A stretch of 64,000 nucleotides of DNA from Rhizobium leguminosarum. Its GTDB lineage: Bacteria; Pseudomonadota; Alphaproteobacteria; Rhizobiales; Rhizobiaceae. Under the pieces are notes generated by a model. That model searched no databases. It was not told the DNA's origin and saw only the letters and a program-made list of their open reading frames with translations. Shown here one piece after another: positions 17,669 through 26,020 of this stretch. The DNA lies in the NCBI RefSeq assembly GCF_017876795.1, contig NZ_JAGIOR010000001.1, positions 1,126,501 through 1,190,500 on the forward strand, given 5' to 3'. Within the stretch, counting starts at the first letter, position 1; every line of letters begins with the position of its first letter. The position numbers were made by a program, and so were the translations under genes.

Positions 17669-18568
17669 CTACGGATGTTTCTTGAACCAGTTGTTGAGGT
17701 AGTCGACGAAGATCCTCACCTTGGCCGGCAGATAGCGGCGGTGCGGATAAACGGCATAGATGCCGCGGTCGGTCGGGATATAGTCATTGAACAGTGTGAC
17801 CAGTTCACCGCTCTCGATCGGCTTGCGAGCGATGAAATCAGGGATGAAGGCAATACCGATGCCGGTGAGTGCGGCGCGCAATGTCGCATGCGGACTGTTG
17901 ACTTCTATCGGCCCGGAAACGGCGACGGCGAACGAGGTGTTGTCGGGGTTGTGGAAGCGGATGCTCGCCTGGGTGCGGGCATTGGTATCGACGATAAAAG
18001 GGACGTTGGAAATATCGGTGGGATGCTCGATGTTGGGATAGCGTTCGAGAAATTCCGGCGTGGCGCAGAGATGGATCCGGAAATCGGAGATCTTGCGGGC
18101 GATCATGCCGGAATCCTCGAGCTTGGTGATGCGGATCGCCACGTCGAAGCCTTCCTCGATCAGATCGACAAAGCGGTCGTCGGCGGCGATCTCCAGCGAA
18201 AGGTCCGGATTCTCCTTGGCAAAATCGATCAGCGACTGGCCGACATCGGCATCGACGAAGGTGCGCGGCACGGAGATGCGAAGCCGTCCTTTGAGTTGCG
18301 CATTGTTTTCGCGCACGAGATCGGCGAGGTTGTCGATCTCCTTGAGGATATCGGAGGCGGTGCGGTAATAGGTATGGCCGGCCTCGGTCATGGAGAACTG
18401 CCGGGTGGTGCGGTTGAGGAGCAGCGCGCCGAGCTCATCCTCCAACTCGCGCACATATTTGGAGAGCAGCGCCTTGGAGCGGCCGCTGCGCCGCGCGGCG
18501 GCGGAAAAGCCTTCGGCTTCGACGACATCGATGAAAGCACGTATGCGGGTCAAGGTATCCATGGACAT
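17669..18568 (-). CDS. LysR family transcriptional regulator
   Basis: A 299-residue LysR regulator. The DNA-binding domain (MDTLTRIRAFIDVVEAEGFSAAARRSGRSKALLSKYV in essence, residues about 3-60) has the usual helix-turn-helix, and the effector domain starts at LKGRLRISVPRTFVDAD. Its start is 523 bp from, and divergent to, the ornithine decarboxylase gene, with a 9-bp inverted repeat TTGAACAAA/TTTGTTCAA just before it. It may control itself or the decarboxylase; both are inference. Confidence 0.9.
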   Translation of the reverse strand: MSMDTLTRIRAFIDVVEAEGFSAAARRSGRSKALLSKYVRELEDELGALLLNRTTRQFSMTEAGHTYYRTASDILKEIDNLADLVRENNAQLKGRLRISVPRTFVDADVGQSLIDFAKENPDLSLEIAADDRFVDLIEEGFDVAIRITKLEDSGMIARKISDFRIHLCATPEFLERYPNIEHPTDISNVPFIVDTNARTQASIRFHNPDNTSFAVAVSGPIEVNSPHATLRAALTGIGIAFIPDFIARKPIESGELVTLFNDYIPTDRGIYAVYPHRRYLPAKVRIFVDYLNNWFKKHP

Positions 18569-18589
18569 CCCTTACGCTGTTTCGGAATG

Positions 18590-18616
18590 TTGAACAAATC
18601 GGCTCGTTTTGTTCAA
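18590..18616. promoter_or_regulatory. Perfect inverted repeat upstream of LysR gene
   Basis: TTGAACAAA (18590-18598) and TTTGTTCAA (18608-18616) form 9-bp perfect arms with a 9-bp spacer. The spacing places the arm centres 18 bp apart, about two helical turns, and it lies 22 bp before the LysR start codon. This is a plausible operator for the LysR protein. A T-run follows (18618-18626). Confidence 0.5.
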
Positions 18617-18689
18617 TTATTTTTTTGGCCCCGCGATCAAAAAAACGCTTGATTATGAAGGCGAATATTCTTATCTCCCACTCAGCCCA

Positions 18690-19085
18690 AAGTCGCACGT
18701 GCCCATGGGTGTCCGCCGAACCCTCGAATTGGTGAGGAAATCGGTAAGGTACCTGGAATTAACCCCTCCAGTCGCTATTCCGGCCAACCGGAAAATGCGA
18801 GGACGCCTGAAGCAACGACGGTGCGGGCCTTTTTGTTCTCTCCCTGCTTTCCATCAGCGGGGGTTACTGAAGAGGCACACCATCATTGCCGGAAGTGCGG
18901 TTGGGATTCTCCCTCCAATCCATGGCAGACAAAGCCGAACTTACACCGCATGGCGGCGTTGGTTCACTATCTGCGCATCGAGCGCTTGCTATGGTTCCGG
19001 GGTCTCCACCGGCTGGTTCCAATGCGGGTTCTCGTATGCCCTTTGTCCTCCGGTTCATGCCGGAGCTCTGGAACTGGAAGAGGGA
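18690..19085 (+). promoter_or_regulatory. Long leader of ornithine decarboxylase (candidate speF-type RNA element)
   Basis: About 400 bases before the decarboxylase hold no convincing gene but several complementary segments, including CTCCGG (19048-19053) / CCGGAG (19060-19065), 12 bases before the ribosome site. A conserved speF RNA motif has been described in long leaders of ornithine decarboxylase genes of alpha-proteobacteria; position and length fit that, but I could not align to the motif. A 19-codon ORF (19036-19095) overlaps the decarboxylase start. Ornithine or polyamine control is inference. Confidence 0.55.
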
Positions 19086-19091
19086 ATCGAT

Positions 19092-20225
19092 ATGACCACC
19101 CAGCGCATCCGCGACTTTCTCGCAACCCGACGTCCCGACGGTCCCTGCCTCGTAGTTGACCTCGACGTCGTTCGCGACAATTTCCACGCCTTCCGTCACG
19201 CCATGCCGGACAGCGCCATCTACTACGCCGTCAAGGCCAATCCGGCCCCGGAAGTGCTGAAGCTGCTTGCAGGCCTCGGCTCCAATTTCGATTGCGCATC
19301 CGTTGCCGAAATCGAAATGGCGCTCGAAGCCGGTGCGACCGCCGCTCGCATCTCCTTTGGCAATACGATCAAGAAGGAACGCGACGTTGCCCGCGCGCAT
19401 GCGCTCGGCGTCAGCCTCTTTGCTGTCGACAGCCACGAGGAAGTCGAGAAGATCTCGCGCGCCGCTCCCGGCGCCCGCGTCTTCTGCCGCGTGCTGACGG
19501 ATGGCGAAGGTGCTGAATGGCCGCTGTCGCGCAAGTTCGGCTGCGTTCCGCAGATGGCTGTCGACGTCCTCGTCTACGCCCATCAGCTTGGCCTGCAGTC
19601 CTACGGCGTCTCGTTCCATGTCGGTTCGCAGATGACCAAGGTCGATGCCTGGGATTCGGCTCTTGCCGATGCCAAGCGCGTCTTCGTATCGCTTGCCAAG
19701 CAGGGCATCCACCTGCAGATGGTCAACATGGGCGGCGGCTTCCCGACCAAGTACCTGCGCGACGTTCCGTCCGCAGAAGCTTACGGCAAGTCGATCTACC
19801 AGGCACTGCGCACGCATTTCGGCAACCAGATCCCGCAGACGATCATCGAGCCGGGCCGCGGCATGGTCGGCAATGCCGGCGTCATCAAGGCAGAAGTCGT
19901 GCTGATTTCGAAGAAGTCGGACAATGACGATGCCCGTTGGGTATTCCTCGACATCGGCAAGTTCGGCGGTCTCGCAGAGACAATGGACGAAGCCATCCGC
20001 TATCCGATCCGCACGGATCACGACGGCGACGAGATGGAACCCTGCGTCATCGCCGGCCCTACCTGCGATTCGGCCGACGTGCTCTACGAGAAGAACCTCT
20101 ATCCGCTGCCGATCTCCCTTTCGATCGGCGACGAGGTCCTGATCGAAGGCACCGGTGCCTATACGACCACCTATTCGGCAGTCGCTTTCAACGGTTTCGA
20201 ACCGCTGAAGGCCTACGTCATCTAA
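19092..20225 (+). CDS. odc2: Ornithine (ornithine/lysine) decarboxylase, fold type III
   Basis: A 377-residue PLP enzyme of the alanine-racemase-fold group IV decarboxylases, which makes putrescine (or cadaverine) and CO2 in the cytosol. The ATG at 19092 follows GGAAGAGGGA. The PLP lysine is K48 in IYYAVKANPAP. Other marks are FDCASVAEIEMAL, SFHVGSQ, the glycine-rich phosphate loop NMGGGFPTKY, EPGRGMVG, and the catalytic cysteine region GPTCDSADVL. The length matches short bacterial ODC/LDC enzymes; eukaryote-like ODC and the lysine-using relatives are hard to separate by eye. A GNAT gene follows 94 bp downstream. Confidence 0.92.
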   Translation: MTTQRIRDFLATRRPDGPCLVVDLDVVRDNFHAFRHAMPDSAIYYAVKANPAPEVLKLLAGLGSNFDCASVAEIEMALEAGATAARISFGNTIKKERDVARAHALGVSLFAVDSHEEVEKISRAAPGARVFCRVLTDGEGAEWPLSRKFGCVPQMAVDVLVYAHQLGLQSYGVSFHVGSQMTKVDAWDSALADAKRVFVSLAKQGIHLQMVNMGGGFPTKYLRDVPSAEAYGKSIYQALRTHFGNQIPQTIIEPGRGMVGNAGVIKAEVVLISKKSDNDDARWVFLDIGKFGGLAETMDEAIRYPIRTDHDGDEMEPCVIAGPTCDSADVLYEKNLYPLPISLSIGDEVLIEGTGAYTTTYSAVAFNGFEPLKAYVI

Positions 20226-20319
20226 GGTCGTTTCCGCCGGTCCCGTAACCAGCCGGGGCGGCAATTTCACAATTTTCCTTCATCGCCGCTGATAACGGTA
20301 TTGGGTACGGGAGGCCAAG

Positions 20320-20910
20320 ATGGCCGCTGTTCTTGATTCTGTCCGCGCATTCTTTGCGCCTACCACTTTTGCCATCGACGCCGAAAATCCTTCGGATGTC
20401 GTTGCCCGCGAGACCTTGCTCGACCGCGTCATGGGCACAGGCCGCCGCAAGAAGTCGTCGGAAAAGATCCGCCGCAACCGCATTCCGGCCGAGGGCCTGG
20501 CGCTGGTCGCGCGCGATCGCGACGGCCATGTCATCGGCTCGGTGCGGCTCTGGAACATCGAGGCCGGCGTCAATGACGAGGGCACGCCGATCAATGCGCT
20601 GCTGCTCGGTCCGCTCGCCGTTGCGCCCCATCTCGGCGGCAAGGGCATCGGTTCGGCGCTGATGCGCGCGGCGATCCTCGAAGCCAAGAAGCGCGGACAT
20701 GGCGCCGTCCTGCTTGTCGGCGATGCTGCCTATTACGAGCGTTTCGGCTTTTTTGCCGAGAAGGCTCGCCATCTTGTCATGCCGGGTCCGTTCGAACGCT
20801 CGCGCTTTCTGGGGCTCGAACTCACGGAAGGCTGGCTCGACGGCGCGGCCGGCATGATCGTCCCCTCGGGGCGCCTGCTGGCTGGCGCGCCGGTTCGCCG
20901 CGCAGCCTAA
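20320..20910 (+). CDS. GNAT family N-acetyltransferase
   Basis: A 196-residue GNAT protein. The acetyl-CoA site is LLLGPLAVAPHLGGKGIGSAL, with the Q/R-x-x-G-x-G/A motif as GGKGIG, and the C-terminal fold element is GDAAYYERFGF. GGGAGG-like AGGAGG/GGGAGG sequence precedes the ATG. It follows the ornithine decarboxylase gene on the same strand and could be co-transcribed; acetylation of a polyamine or precursor is possible but not shown. It begins with MAAVLDSVRAFFA, a non-GNAT extension of about 25 residues. Confidence 0.88.
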   Translation: MAAVLDSVRAFFAPTTFAIDAENPSDVVARETLLDRVMGTGRRKKSSEKIRRNRIPAEGLALVARDRDGHVIGSVRLWNIEAGVNDEGTPINALLLGPLAVAPHLGGKGIGSALMRAAILEAKKRGHGAVLLVGDAAYYERFGFFAEKARHLVMPGPFERSRFLGLELTEGWLDGAAGMIVPSGRLLAGAPVRRAA

Positions 20911-21173
20911 AGCAACGGCCGGTCGGGTCGGACTCGTTCCGCCTGGCCGGCAATATCCGCGCCGTTTGACCATGTAGGCAGGCGGGCCTGCCGTGATTCC
21001 GGCGCGGATTATTCTTTTGGGTGCCGCGGCGTGGTTACCGGGATGCCCTGTGAACATGCCAACACAATCGCGTGCAGCAGGGAAAAACCCGTAATCGTTA
21101 AACTTTTAGCGAAGCCCCCAATCAAACCGCAAAACGCTTCCTGTACGTTCCCCGAGAATTTCGGGAAAGCGTC

Positions 21174-22361
21174 ATGCTGCTGGATCTCAGGACAATCTAT
21201 TTCATTGTTGCTGTAAGCTGTTTCGTGCTGGGCATGCTCCAGCTTGCAGCCTATGCGAGCGGCCGCTTCGAGAGGTGGCCGCTGTGGTGGGGCCTGAGCA
21301 ATATTCTTGTCGGCGTCGGTTCCTTCCTCGTCGCCTTGCGCAATATCGTTCCCTACTCGGTCTCGATCGACGGCGGCAACGTGGTGACCATCGCCGGCTA
21401 CATGCTGATGTTGTTTGCCGTGCGCGTCTTTTCGGGACGAGCGCTCGAGCAGCGCTATTTCTGGCTTGCCATCGTTCTCGTCAGCGTGCCTGCCGCACTT
21501 ATTGTCAGAGATCCTTCGGCAGTATCGGCGAGGCTTCTCTATGTCTCCGTCATCTGCTGCCTCTGCGATCTTGCCGTCGCAAGGGAGGCAATCCGTATTG
21601 CCCGGCGCGAGAGGCTGTATTCGGCAGCCCTGCTTGTCGGCCTGTATGTTTGCACTGCCTCGATCTTTGCGGTTCGCAGTCTTCTTGCGGCGACCGGCGA
21701 AATCGGCGGGCCGGATCCTTTCGGCAGCAGTGTGGCCCATAGCTGGATGGCGGTATCGGCGGTTGCTTTCATCATGCTTCGCAGCATGGCCATGGTGCTG
21801 ATGGCTGCCGAGCGCAGCCGAAATCAGCTGACTGAACTCGCCCACCACGACCCGCTGACCGGCGCGCTCAATCGCGGTGGCCTTGCCCAGCATCTGCCTA
21901 TACTCGGTTCGCAGCCGGTATCGCTGCTCATCATCGATATCGACCATTTCAAGCAGTTGAACGACCGGCATGGCCACGCCGCCGGCGACGATATCCTGCG
22001 GCTTTTCGCCAGCGTTTCGAGAGGCATCATGCGCGCGGACGATCTGCTCGCCCGTCAAGGTGGCGACGAGTTTCTTGCCGTGCTGAAAAATGTCTCCCTC
22101 GAAGATGCGGTGGTCATTGCCGATCGCATCCGTCTCGCCTTCGCCGCCGCCGTGATGCAGTGCACCGATCTGGCCGTCTTTCCGACGCTGAGTATCGGCG
22201 TTGCCGCGTGTGGGCAAAACGGCGGAGATTTTGAAAGGCTGATGCAAAAGGCTGATGAGGCGCTCTATCGTTCGAAGCGCGAAGCCGCAACCGGGTCGAA
22301 GCCTTCGGAGAAACGCACCAAGCCGCGTAGGAACGGCGCGAACTCGCCTATCTCAAAGTAG
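21174..22361 (+). CDS. Membrane diguanylate cyclase (GGDEF)
   Basis: A 395-residue inner-membrane protein with about six N-terminal helices (residues 1-200) and a C-terminal GGDEF domain. The GGDEF motif is intact at 296-300, preceded by LTGALNRGGL and the substrate helix region DIDHFKQLNDRHGHAAGDDIL. The RxxD inhibitory site is present (RADD eight residues before GGDEF). It is therefore a probable active c-di-GMP synthase under product feedback. There is no EAL domain. The basic C-terminal tail (KPSEKRTKPRRNG) is unusual. Its stop is 2 bases from the stop of the convergent cysE gene. Confidence 0.92.
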   Translation: MLLDLRTIYFIVAVSCFVLGMLQLAAYASGRFERWPLWWGLSNILVGVGSFLVALRNIVPYSVSIDGGNVVTIAGYMLMLFAVRVFSGRALEQRYFWLAIVLVSVPAALIVRDPSAVSARLLYVSVICCLCDLAVAREAIRIARRERLYSAALLVGLYVCTASIFAVRSLLAATGEIGGPDPFGSSVAHSWMAVSAVAFIMLRSMAMVLMAAERSRNQLTELAHHDPLTGALNRGGLAQHLPILGSQPVSLLIIDIDHFKQLNDRHGHAAGDDILRLFASVSRGIMRADDLLARQGGDEFLAVLKNVSLEDAVVIADRIRLAFAAAVMQCTDLAVFPTLSIGVAACGQNGGDFERLMQKADEALYRSKREAATGSKPSEKRTKPRRNGANSPISK

Positions 22362-22363
22362 TT

Positions 22364-23182
22364 CTAAATGTTCTGGTCCATCGTCTCGGCCGGGATTTCG
22401 TCGGCGCGGTGGACGCGCACGAGCGTTGCCGGTACGCCGGCGACCGTGCAATGTTCGGGAACGGGCTTCAGCACGACGCTGCCGGCTGCGACCTTGCTGA
22501 AGGCGCCAATTTCGATATTGCCGAGGATCTTGGCGCCCGCGCCGATCATCACGCCATGGCGTATCTTTGGGTGGCGATCGCCGGTCTCCTTGCCGGTGCC
22601 GCCGAGCGTGACGTTCTGCAGGATCGATACCTCATCCTCGATCACCGCCGTTTCGCCGATGACGATGCCCGAGCCGTGGTCGAGCATGATGGAAGCACCG
22701 ATGCGTGCGGCCGGATGGATATCCGGGCCGAAGACCAGCGAGGCGAGATTGGCGAGCCAGGTGGCGATTTCCGGCCGGCCGGCGTTCCAGAGGGCGTGGG
22801 CGATGCGGTGGGTCTGCAGCGCATGAAACCCCTTGAGATTCAGGAGCGCGTGCAGAAATGTCGTGCAGGCCGGATCGCGCTCACGCACGGCTGCGAGATC
22901 AGCCTCGATCTTCCGCATGATGTCATCAGCAAGCGTGGACAGGATGAGATCGAACAGATCGCCCGTTGCCACCTGCGTCACGGAAAGCCGCGCGGCCAGC
23001 ACATGGGCGATGATTTCTTTGTTGCCTGCAACATCCGTTATTTGCACCGCAAGCAGTTGCTGCAAAATCGGCTCGCGGGCGGCAAGCGCGATTGCCTCGG
23101 TGCGGATGACGGCCCAGACGGATGCGCCGTCCAAAGGCTGCGGCTGTTGCTCGGCCAAACCGAGGCCGGTCGATTTCGACAT
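22364..23182 (-). CDS. cysE: Serine O-acetyltransferase
   Basis: A 272-residue cytosolic enzyme that acetylates serine with acetyl-CoA, the first step of cysteine synthesis. The N-terminal helical domain (residues about 20-150, VWAVIRTEAIALAARE) is followed by the left-handed beta helix of hexapeptide repeats, with SIMLDHGSGIVIGETAVIEDEVSI and HGVMIGAGAKILGNIEIG. The catalytic histidine and aspartate of the family are in LVFGPDIHPAARIG and LDHGSG. Length and order are normal. It ends 2 bases from the convergent GGDEF gene, and its own promoter should lie in the 113 bp before 23182. Confidence 0.94.
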   Translation of the reverse strand: MSKSTGLGLAEQQPQPLDGASVWAVIRTEAIALAAREPILQQLLAVQITDVAGNKEIIAHVLAARLSVTQVATGDLFDLILSTLADDIMRKIEADLAAVRERDPACTTFLHALLNLKGFHALQTHRIAHALWNAGRPEIATWLANLASLVFGPDIHPAARIGASIMLDHGSGIVIGETAVIEDEVSILQNVTLGGTGKETGDRHPKIRHGVMIGAGAKILGNIEIGAFSKVAAGSVVLKPVPEHCTVAGVPATLVRVHRADEIPAETMDQNI

Positions 23183-23295
23183 TCCCGTTTCCTCTGTCAG
23201 CCAAGGCGGCGCAAGGCGCTGCCCGCGTGCGGCTCATGTTTCGCCCGGGCAAGACATCTGGCAAGCCCGGCATCTACGGCCTTAGGTCAGTTGTT

Positions 23296-23793
23296 CTAGC
23301 CGCTGGACGGTTGCAGGGCCGGCGTCAGCTCCGGAAGCCTGCGCCCATGATAGCGCACATCCGGCTCTCTTTCCTCATTATCGGCGCCGTCGGTCTCCTC
23401 CTCGGCGACAAAACCGTGCCGCTCGTAGAAGCCACGTGCGCCCGCATTGCGCTGAAACGTCCAGAGCCTGATCTCGTTCATCTCCTGCTTGGCGCGGCCG
23501 AGGAGCAGGGAGCCGATGCCCAAACCCTGGAAATCGGGGAGAACGTAAAGCTGCTCTATCCAGCCGTCGCCATAGGCGATGACACCGACGAGCCGGTTTT
23601 CAAAGGCGGCGCCAAGGATCGTACAGTTCGGCAGCAGATGCATGCGCCAGTACTGCTCTTCCTCTTCAGCCGTGTGCAGATCCGGCAGCCAAGGCAGTCG
23701 TTGCCACAGGGAGACACGTCTGATTCCGGCTGCGGCTTGCATGTGGTCGGCGGTGAGCACCACGACTTCCGGCTCGATCGGGATGTCGTCCAT
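23296..23793 (-). CDS. GNAT family N-acetyltransferase
   Basis: A 165-residue GNAT protein with the acetyl-CoA loop LYVLPDFQGLGIGSLLL and the C-terminal element TFQRNAGARGFYERHGFVA. I start it at the ATG at 23793 (MDDIPIEPEV); a TTG three codons earlier is an alternative. It begins 16 bases after the stop of the WD40 gene, so it is the third gene of the cobW-WD40-GNAT operon. The substrate is unknown. Confidence 0.84.
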   Translation of the reverse strand: MDDIPIEPEVVVLTADHMQAAAGIRRVSLWQRLPWLPDLHTAEEEEQYWRMHLLPNCTILGAAFENRLVGVIAYGDGWIEQLYVLPDFQGLGIGSLLLGRAKQEMNEIRLWTFQRNAGARGFYERHGFVAEEETDGADNEEREPDVRYHGRRLPELTPALQPSSG

Positions 23794-23809
23794 ATCCGGC
23801 AACGTGGGC

Positions 23810-24799
23810 TCAAGCCGAAATATCGATGACGCCGCAATCGCCGGCTTCGGAGGCGAAGGCGAGCAGCTTGCCGTTTTTGCTCCAGCTCATCGCCGTAATC
23901 GCGCCCTTGCCGGGGCGACGCAGCAACGCTTCCTTGCTGTCGGCGATGCGGACGGCCAGGATCATACCGTCGATGAAGCCGATGGCGAGGATATCTTCCA
24001 GCGGATGGAATTTCACCGCGGTCGCCATGATATTGGCGCGGGTGCCAAGTTCGAGCGGCGCCTTGCCCATCGGCCCATCCTTGCCCTGGAAGGGCCAGAC
24101 GATGGCGGCCGGCGCGCCTGACGAGGCGAGCCATTTGCCCTTGACCGACCAGGAGAGCGATTTCACCTTGGCCGGGTAGCCGGTCATGCGCATGTGGCGG
24201 GCTTCGGAGCCCGGCTTGCTGTCGAGTTTCCAGCCGTGCAGCGCGTTTTCCTGCATCGAGGTGACGAGGAAATTGCCATCGGGCGAGAAGGTGACGCCGG
24301 TATGCGCACCCTTCCATTCGAGATCGACCGGTTTGGCGGTCATGCCGATCCAATGCAGCGACACGCCGTTATACCGCGCGGCCGCGATGCGCAGACCCTT
24401 CGGCGCAAAGGCAAGGCCCTCGACCGTGCGCTCCTCGGGGAATTCCTTGGTCGTCCCGTCGGCAAGGCGCACGAGCGAACTCTTGCCGTAGGAATAGGCA
24501 ATGGCCCCTTGCGGGCCGGCCGCGACCTGCGAGATCCACTTGCGAGGCGCGGTGGCGAGTTCGCTGACGCTGCCGTCGGCTGAAATGCGCAGCACCTTGC
24601 CATCCTCGCCGCCCGAAATCAGGCTCTCGCTATAGGGATCGCGGATGGCAGTGAGCATGCCTTGGTGGGCTTCAGAAACCCTGTCGCCGCCGTCCAGCCG
24701 GTGAAATGTGCCGTTGGCGCTGGCGAAGAAGGGGACATCACCTAAAAATTCGACGGCCAGAACGTGGCCGTCGAGATCAAGCGGTGCAACTGTCGGCAT
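23810..24799 (-). CDS. WD40 repeat protein
   Basis: A 329-residue beta-propeller made of WD40-like repeats, visible as recurring units such as SYGKSSLVRLADGTT, THTGVTFSPDGNFLVTSMQENALHGWKLD in part, and AITAMSWSKNGKLLAFASEAGDCGVIDIS at the end. No signal peptide is seen, so it should be cytosolic. Its start codon overlaps the stop of cobW (TGATG), which indicates translational coupling. A scaffold or adaptor role for the CobW-type metal chaperone is a reasonable but untested inference. Confidence 0.86.
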   Translation of the reverse strand: MPTVAPLDLDGHVLAVEFLGDVPFFASANGTFHRLDGGDRVSEAHQGMLTAIRDPYSESLISGGEDGKVLRISADGSVSELATAPRKWISQVAAGPQGAIAYSYGKSSLVRLADGTTKEFPEERTVEGLAFAPKGLRIAAARYNGVSLHWIGMTAKPVDLEWKGAHTGVTFSPDGNFLVTSMQENALHGWKLDSKPGSEARHMRMTGYPAKVKSLSWSVKGKWLASSGAPAAIVWPFQGKDGPMGKAPLELGTRANIMATAVKFHPLEDILAIGFIDGMILAVRIADSKEALLRRPGKGAITAMSWSKNGKLLAFASEAGDCGVIDISA

Positions 24800-25875
24800 C
24801 AGGCGGCTGCCTCGCAGGCCTTGAAGGAAGCTTCAAGCTTCTCACGGTCGAGATCGCGGCCGATGAAGACGAGACGGCTTTCGTGCTTTTCGCCTTCCTT
24901 CCACGGCCGCTGGTGATCACCTTCGATGATCATGTGCACGCCCTGGACGACGTAACGCTCGGGATCATCCTTGAAGGCGATGATGCCCTTGAGGCGGAGA
25001 ATGTTCGGTCCCTGCGTCTGGGTGATCTTCTGGATCCAGGGGAAGAAGCGCTCCGCGTTCATCTCGCCGCCGCGTAGCGACACCGACTGCACCGTCACAT
25101 CATGGATCGCCGACATGGCGCCATGGTGATGATGGTCGTGCCCGTGGTGATCATGATCATGATGGTGGTGGTCGTGATCGCAATCCGGACCGCAGACATG
25201 GTCGTCATGGCCTTGTTCCAGGAACTGCGGATCGTTTTCGAGCGCGCGCTCCAGGTTGAAGGCGCCCTGATCGAGCACGCGGGCGAGGTCGACGCCAGAG
25301 CGGCTGGTCTTGTAGACGCGGGCGGCCGGGTTGATGGCGCGGACAATGTCCTCGATCATATCAAGTTCTTCCGGGGTCACGAGGTCGGTCTTGTTGATGA
25401 CAACGACGTCGGCGAAGGCGATCTGGTCTTCGGCCTCGCGGCTGTCCTTCAGGCGCAGCGGCAGGTGCTTGGCATCGACCAGGGCGATGACGGCGTCGAG
25501 CTCAGTCTTGGCGCGCACATCATCGTCCATGAAGAAGGTCTGGGCGACCGGCACCGGATCGGCAAGGCCGGTCGTTTCGACGATGATGCCGTCGAAGCGG
25601 CCGGGACGGCGCATCAGCCCTTCGACGACGCGGATCAGGTCGCCGCGCACCGTGCAACAGACGCAGCCATTGTTCATCTCGTAGATTTCTTCGTCCGACT
25701 CGACGATCAAGTCGTTGTCGATGCCGATTTCGCCGAACTCATTGACGATGACCGCATATTTCTTGCCGTGGTTTTCGGAAAGGATGCGGTTAAGCAACGT
25801 CGTCTTGCCGGCGCCGAGATAACCGGTGAGCACGGTGACGGGAATGGGCTTCTGGGTGGAAATCGCGTCGGTCAT
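24799..25875 (-). CDS. CobW/COG0523 family GTP-binding metallochaperone
   Basis: A 358-residue G3E-family GTPase. The P-loop is [12 protein letters not shown] (residues 18-29), the family's metal-binding CxCC is C71-V-C73-C74 in NNGCVCCTV, and NKTD is the guanine-specificity motif. A His/Asp-rich loop ([12 protein letters not shown] and neighbours, about residues 225-250) should bind zinc or cobalt. The C-terminal CobW_C domain ends the protein. It heads the cobW-WD40-GNAT operon, and a possible Zur-type site lies upstream at 25980-25996. Zinc chaperoning is the best guess; cobalamin-related function is less likely because no cob genes are nearby. Confidence 0.93.
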   Translation of the reverse strand: MTDAISTQKPIPVTVLTGYLGAGKTTLLNRILSENHGKKYAVIVNEFGEIGIDNDLIVESDEEIYEMNNGCVCCTVRGDLIRVVEGLMRRPGRFDGIIVETTGLADPVPVAQTFFMDDDVRAKTELDAVIALVDAKHLPLRLKDSREAEDQIAFADVVVINKTDLVTPEELDMIEDIVRAINPAARVYKTSRSGVDLARVLDQGAFNLERALENDPQFLEQGHDDHVCGPDCDHDHHHHDHDHHGHDHHHHGAMSAIHDVTVQSVSLRGGEMNAERFFPWIQKITQTQGPNILRLKGIIAFKDDPERYVVQGVHMIIEGDHQRPWKEGEKHESRLVFIGRDLDREKLEASFKACEAAA

Positions 25876-25979
25876 GAGAACCTCTAGGATTAGGCGTGCG
25901 GCCGAGTAGCTTCAGATCGGCTGCTTGAACGGTTGGTCTCATATAATGGCATGGGCGCGGCAGTTCAAAGGGTTTTATA

Positions 25980-25996
25980 ATGTTATAAGATCACAT
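25980..25996. promoter_or_regulatory. Candidate Zur-type operator upstream of cobW
   Basis: The 17-mer ATGTTATAAGATCACAT is an imperfect palindrome whose left half ATGTTATA equals the half-site known for alpha-proteobacterial Zur operators; the right half matches at 6 of 8 positions when reversed. It lies 105 bp before the cobW start, in the 145-bp AT-rich gap before the operon. Matches by eye are weak evidence. Confidence 0.45.
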
Positions 25997-26020
25997 CATC
26001 CGTCCGGCGCAGATGACCAT

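Noticed and set aside
18886..19095. A 69-codon frame in the odc leader with a TTG start
   Set aside because: No ribosome site and no similarity I recognise; only its last 19 codons, from an ATG, are kept as a low-confidence observation.
18864..20270. Minus-strand open frame antisense to ornithine decarboxylase
   Set aside because: Opposite a gene with a complete PLP enzyme signature; composition typical for shadow frames.
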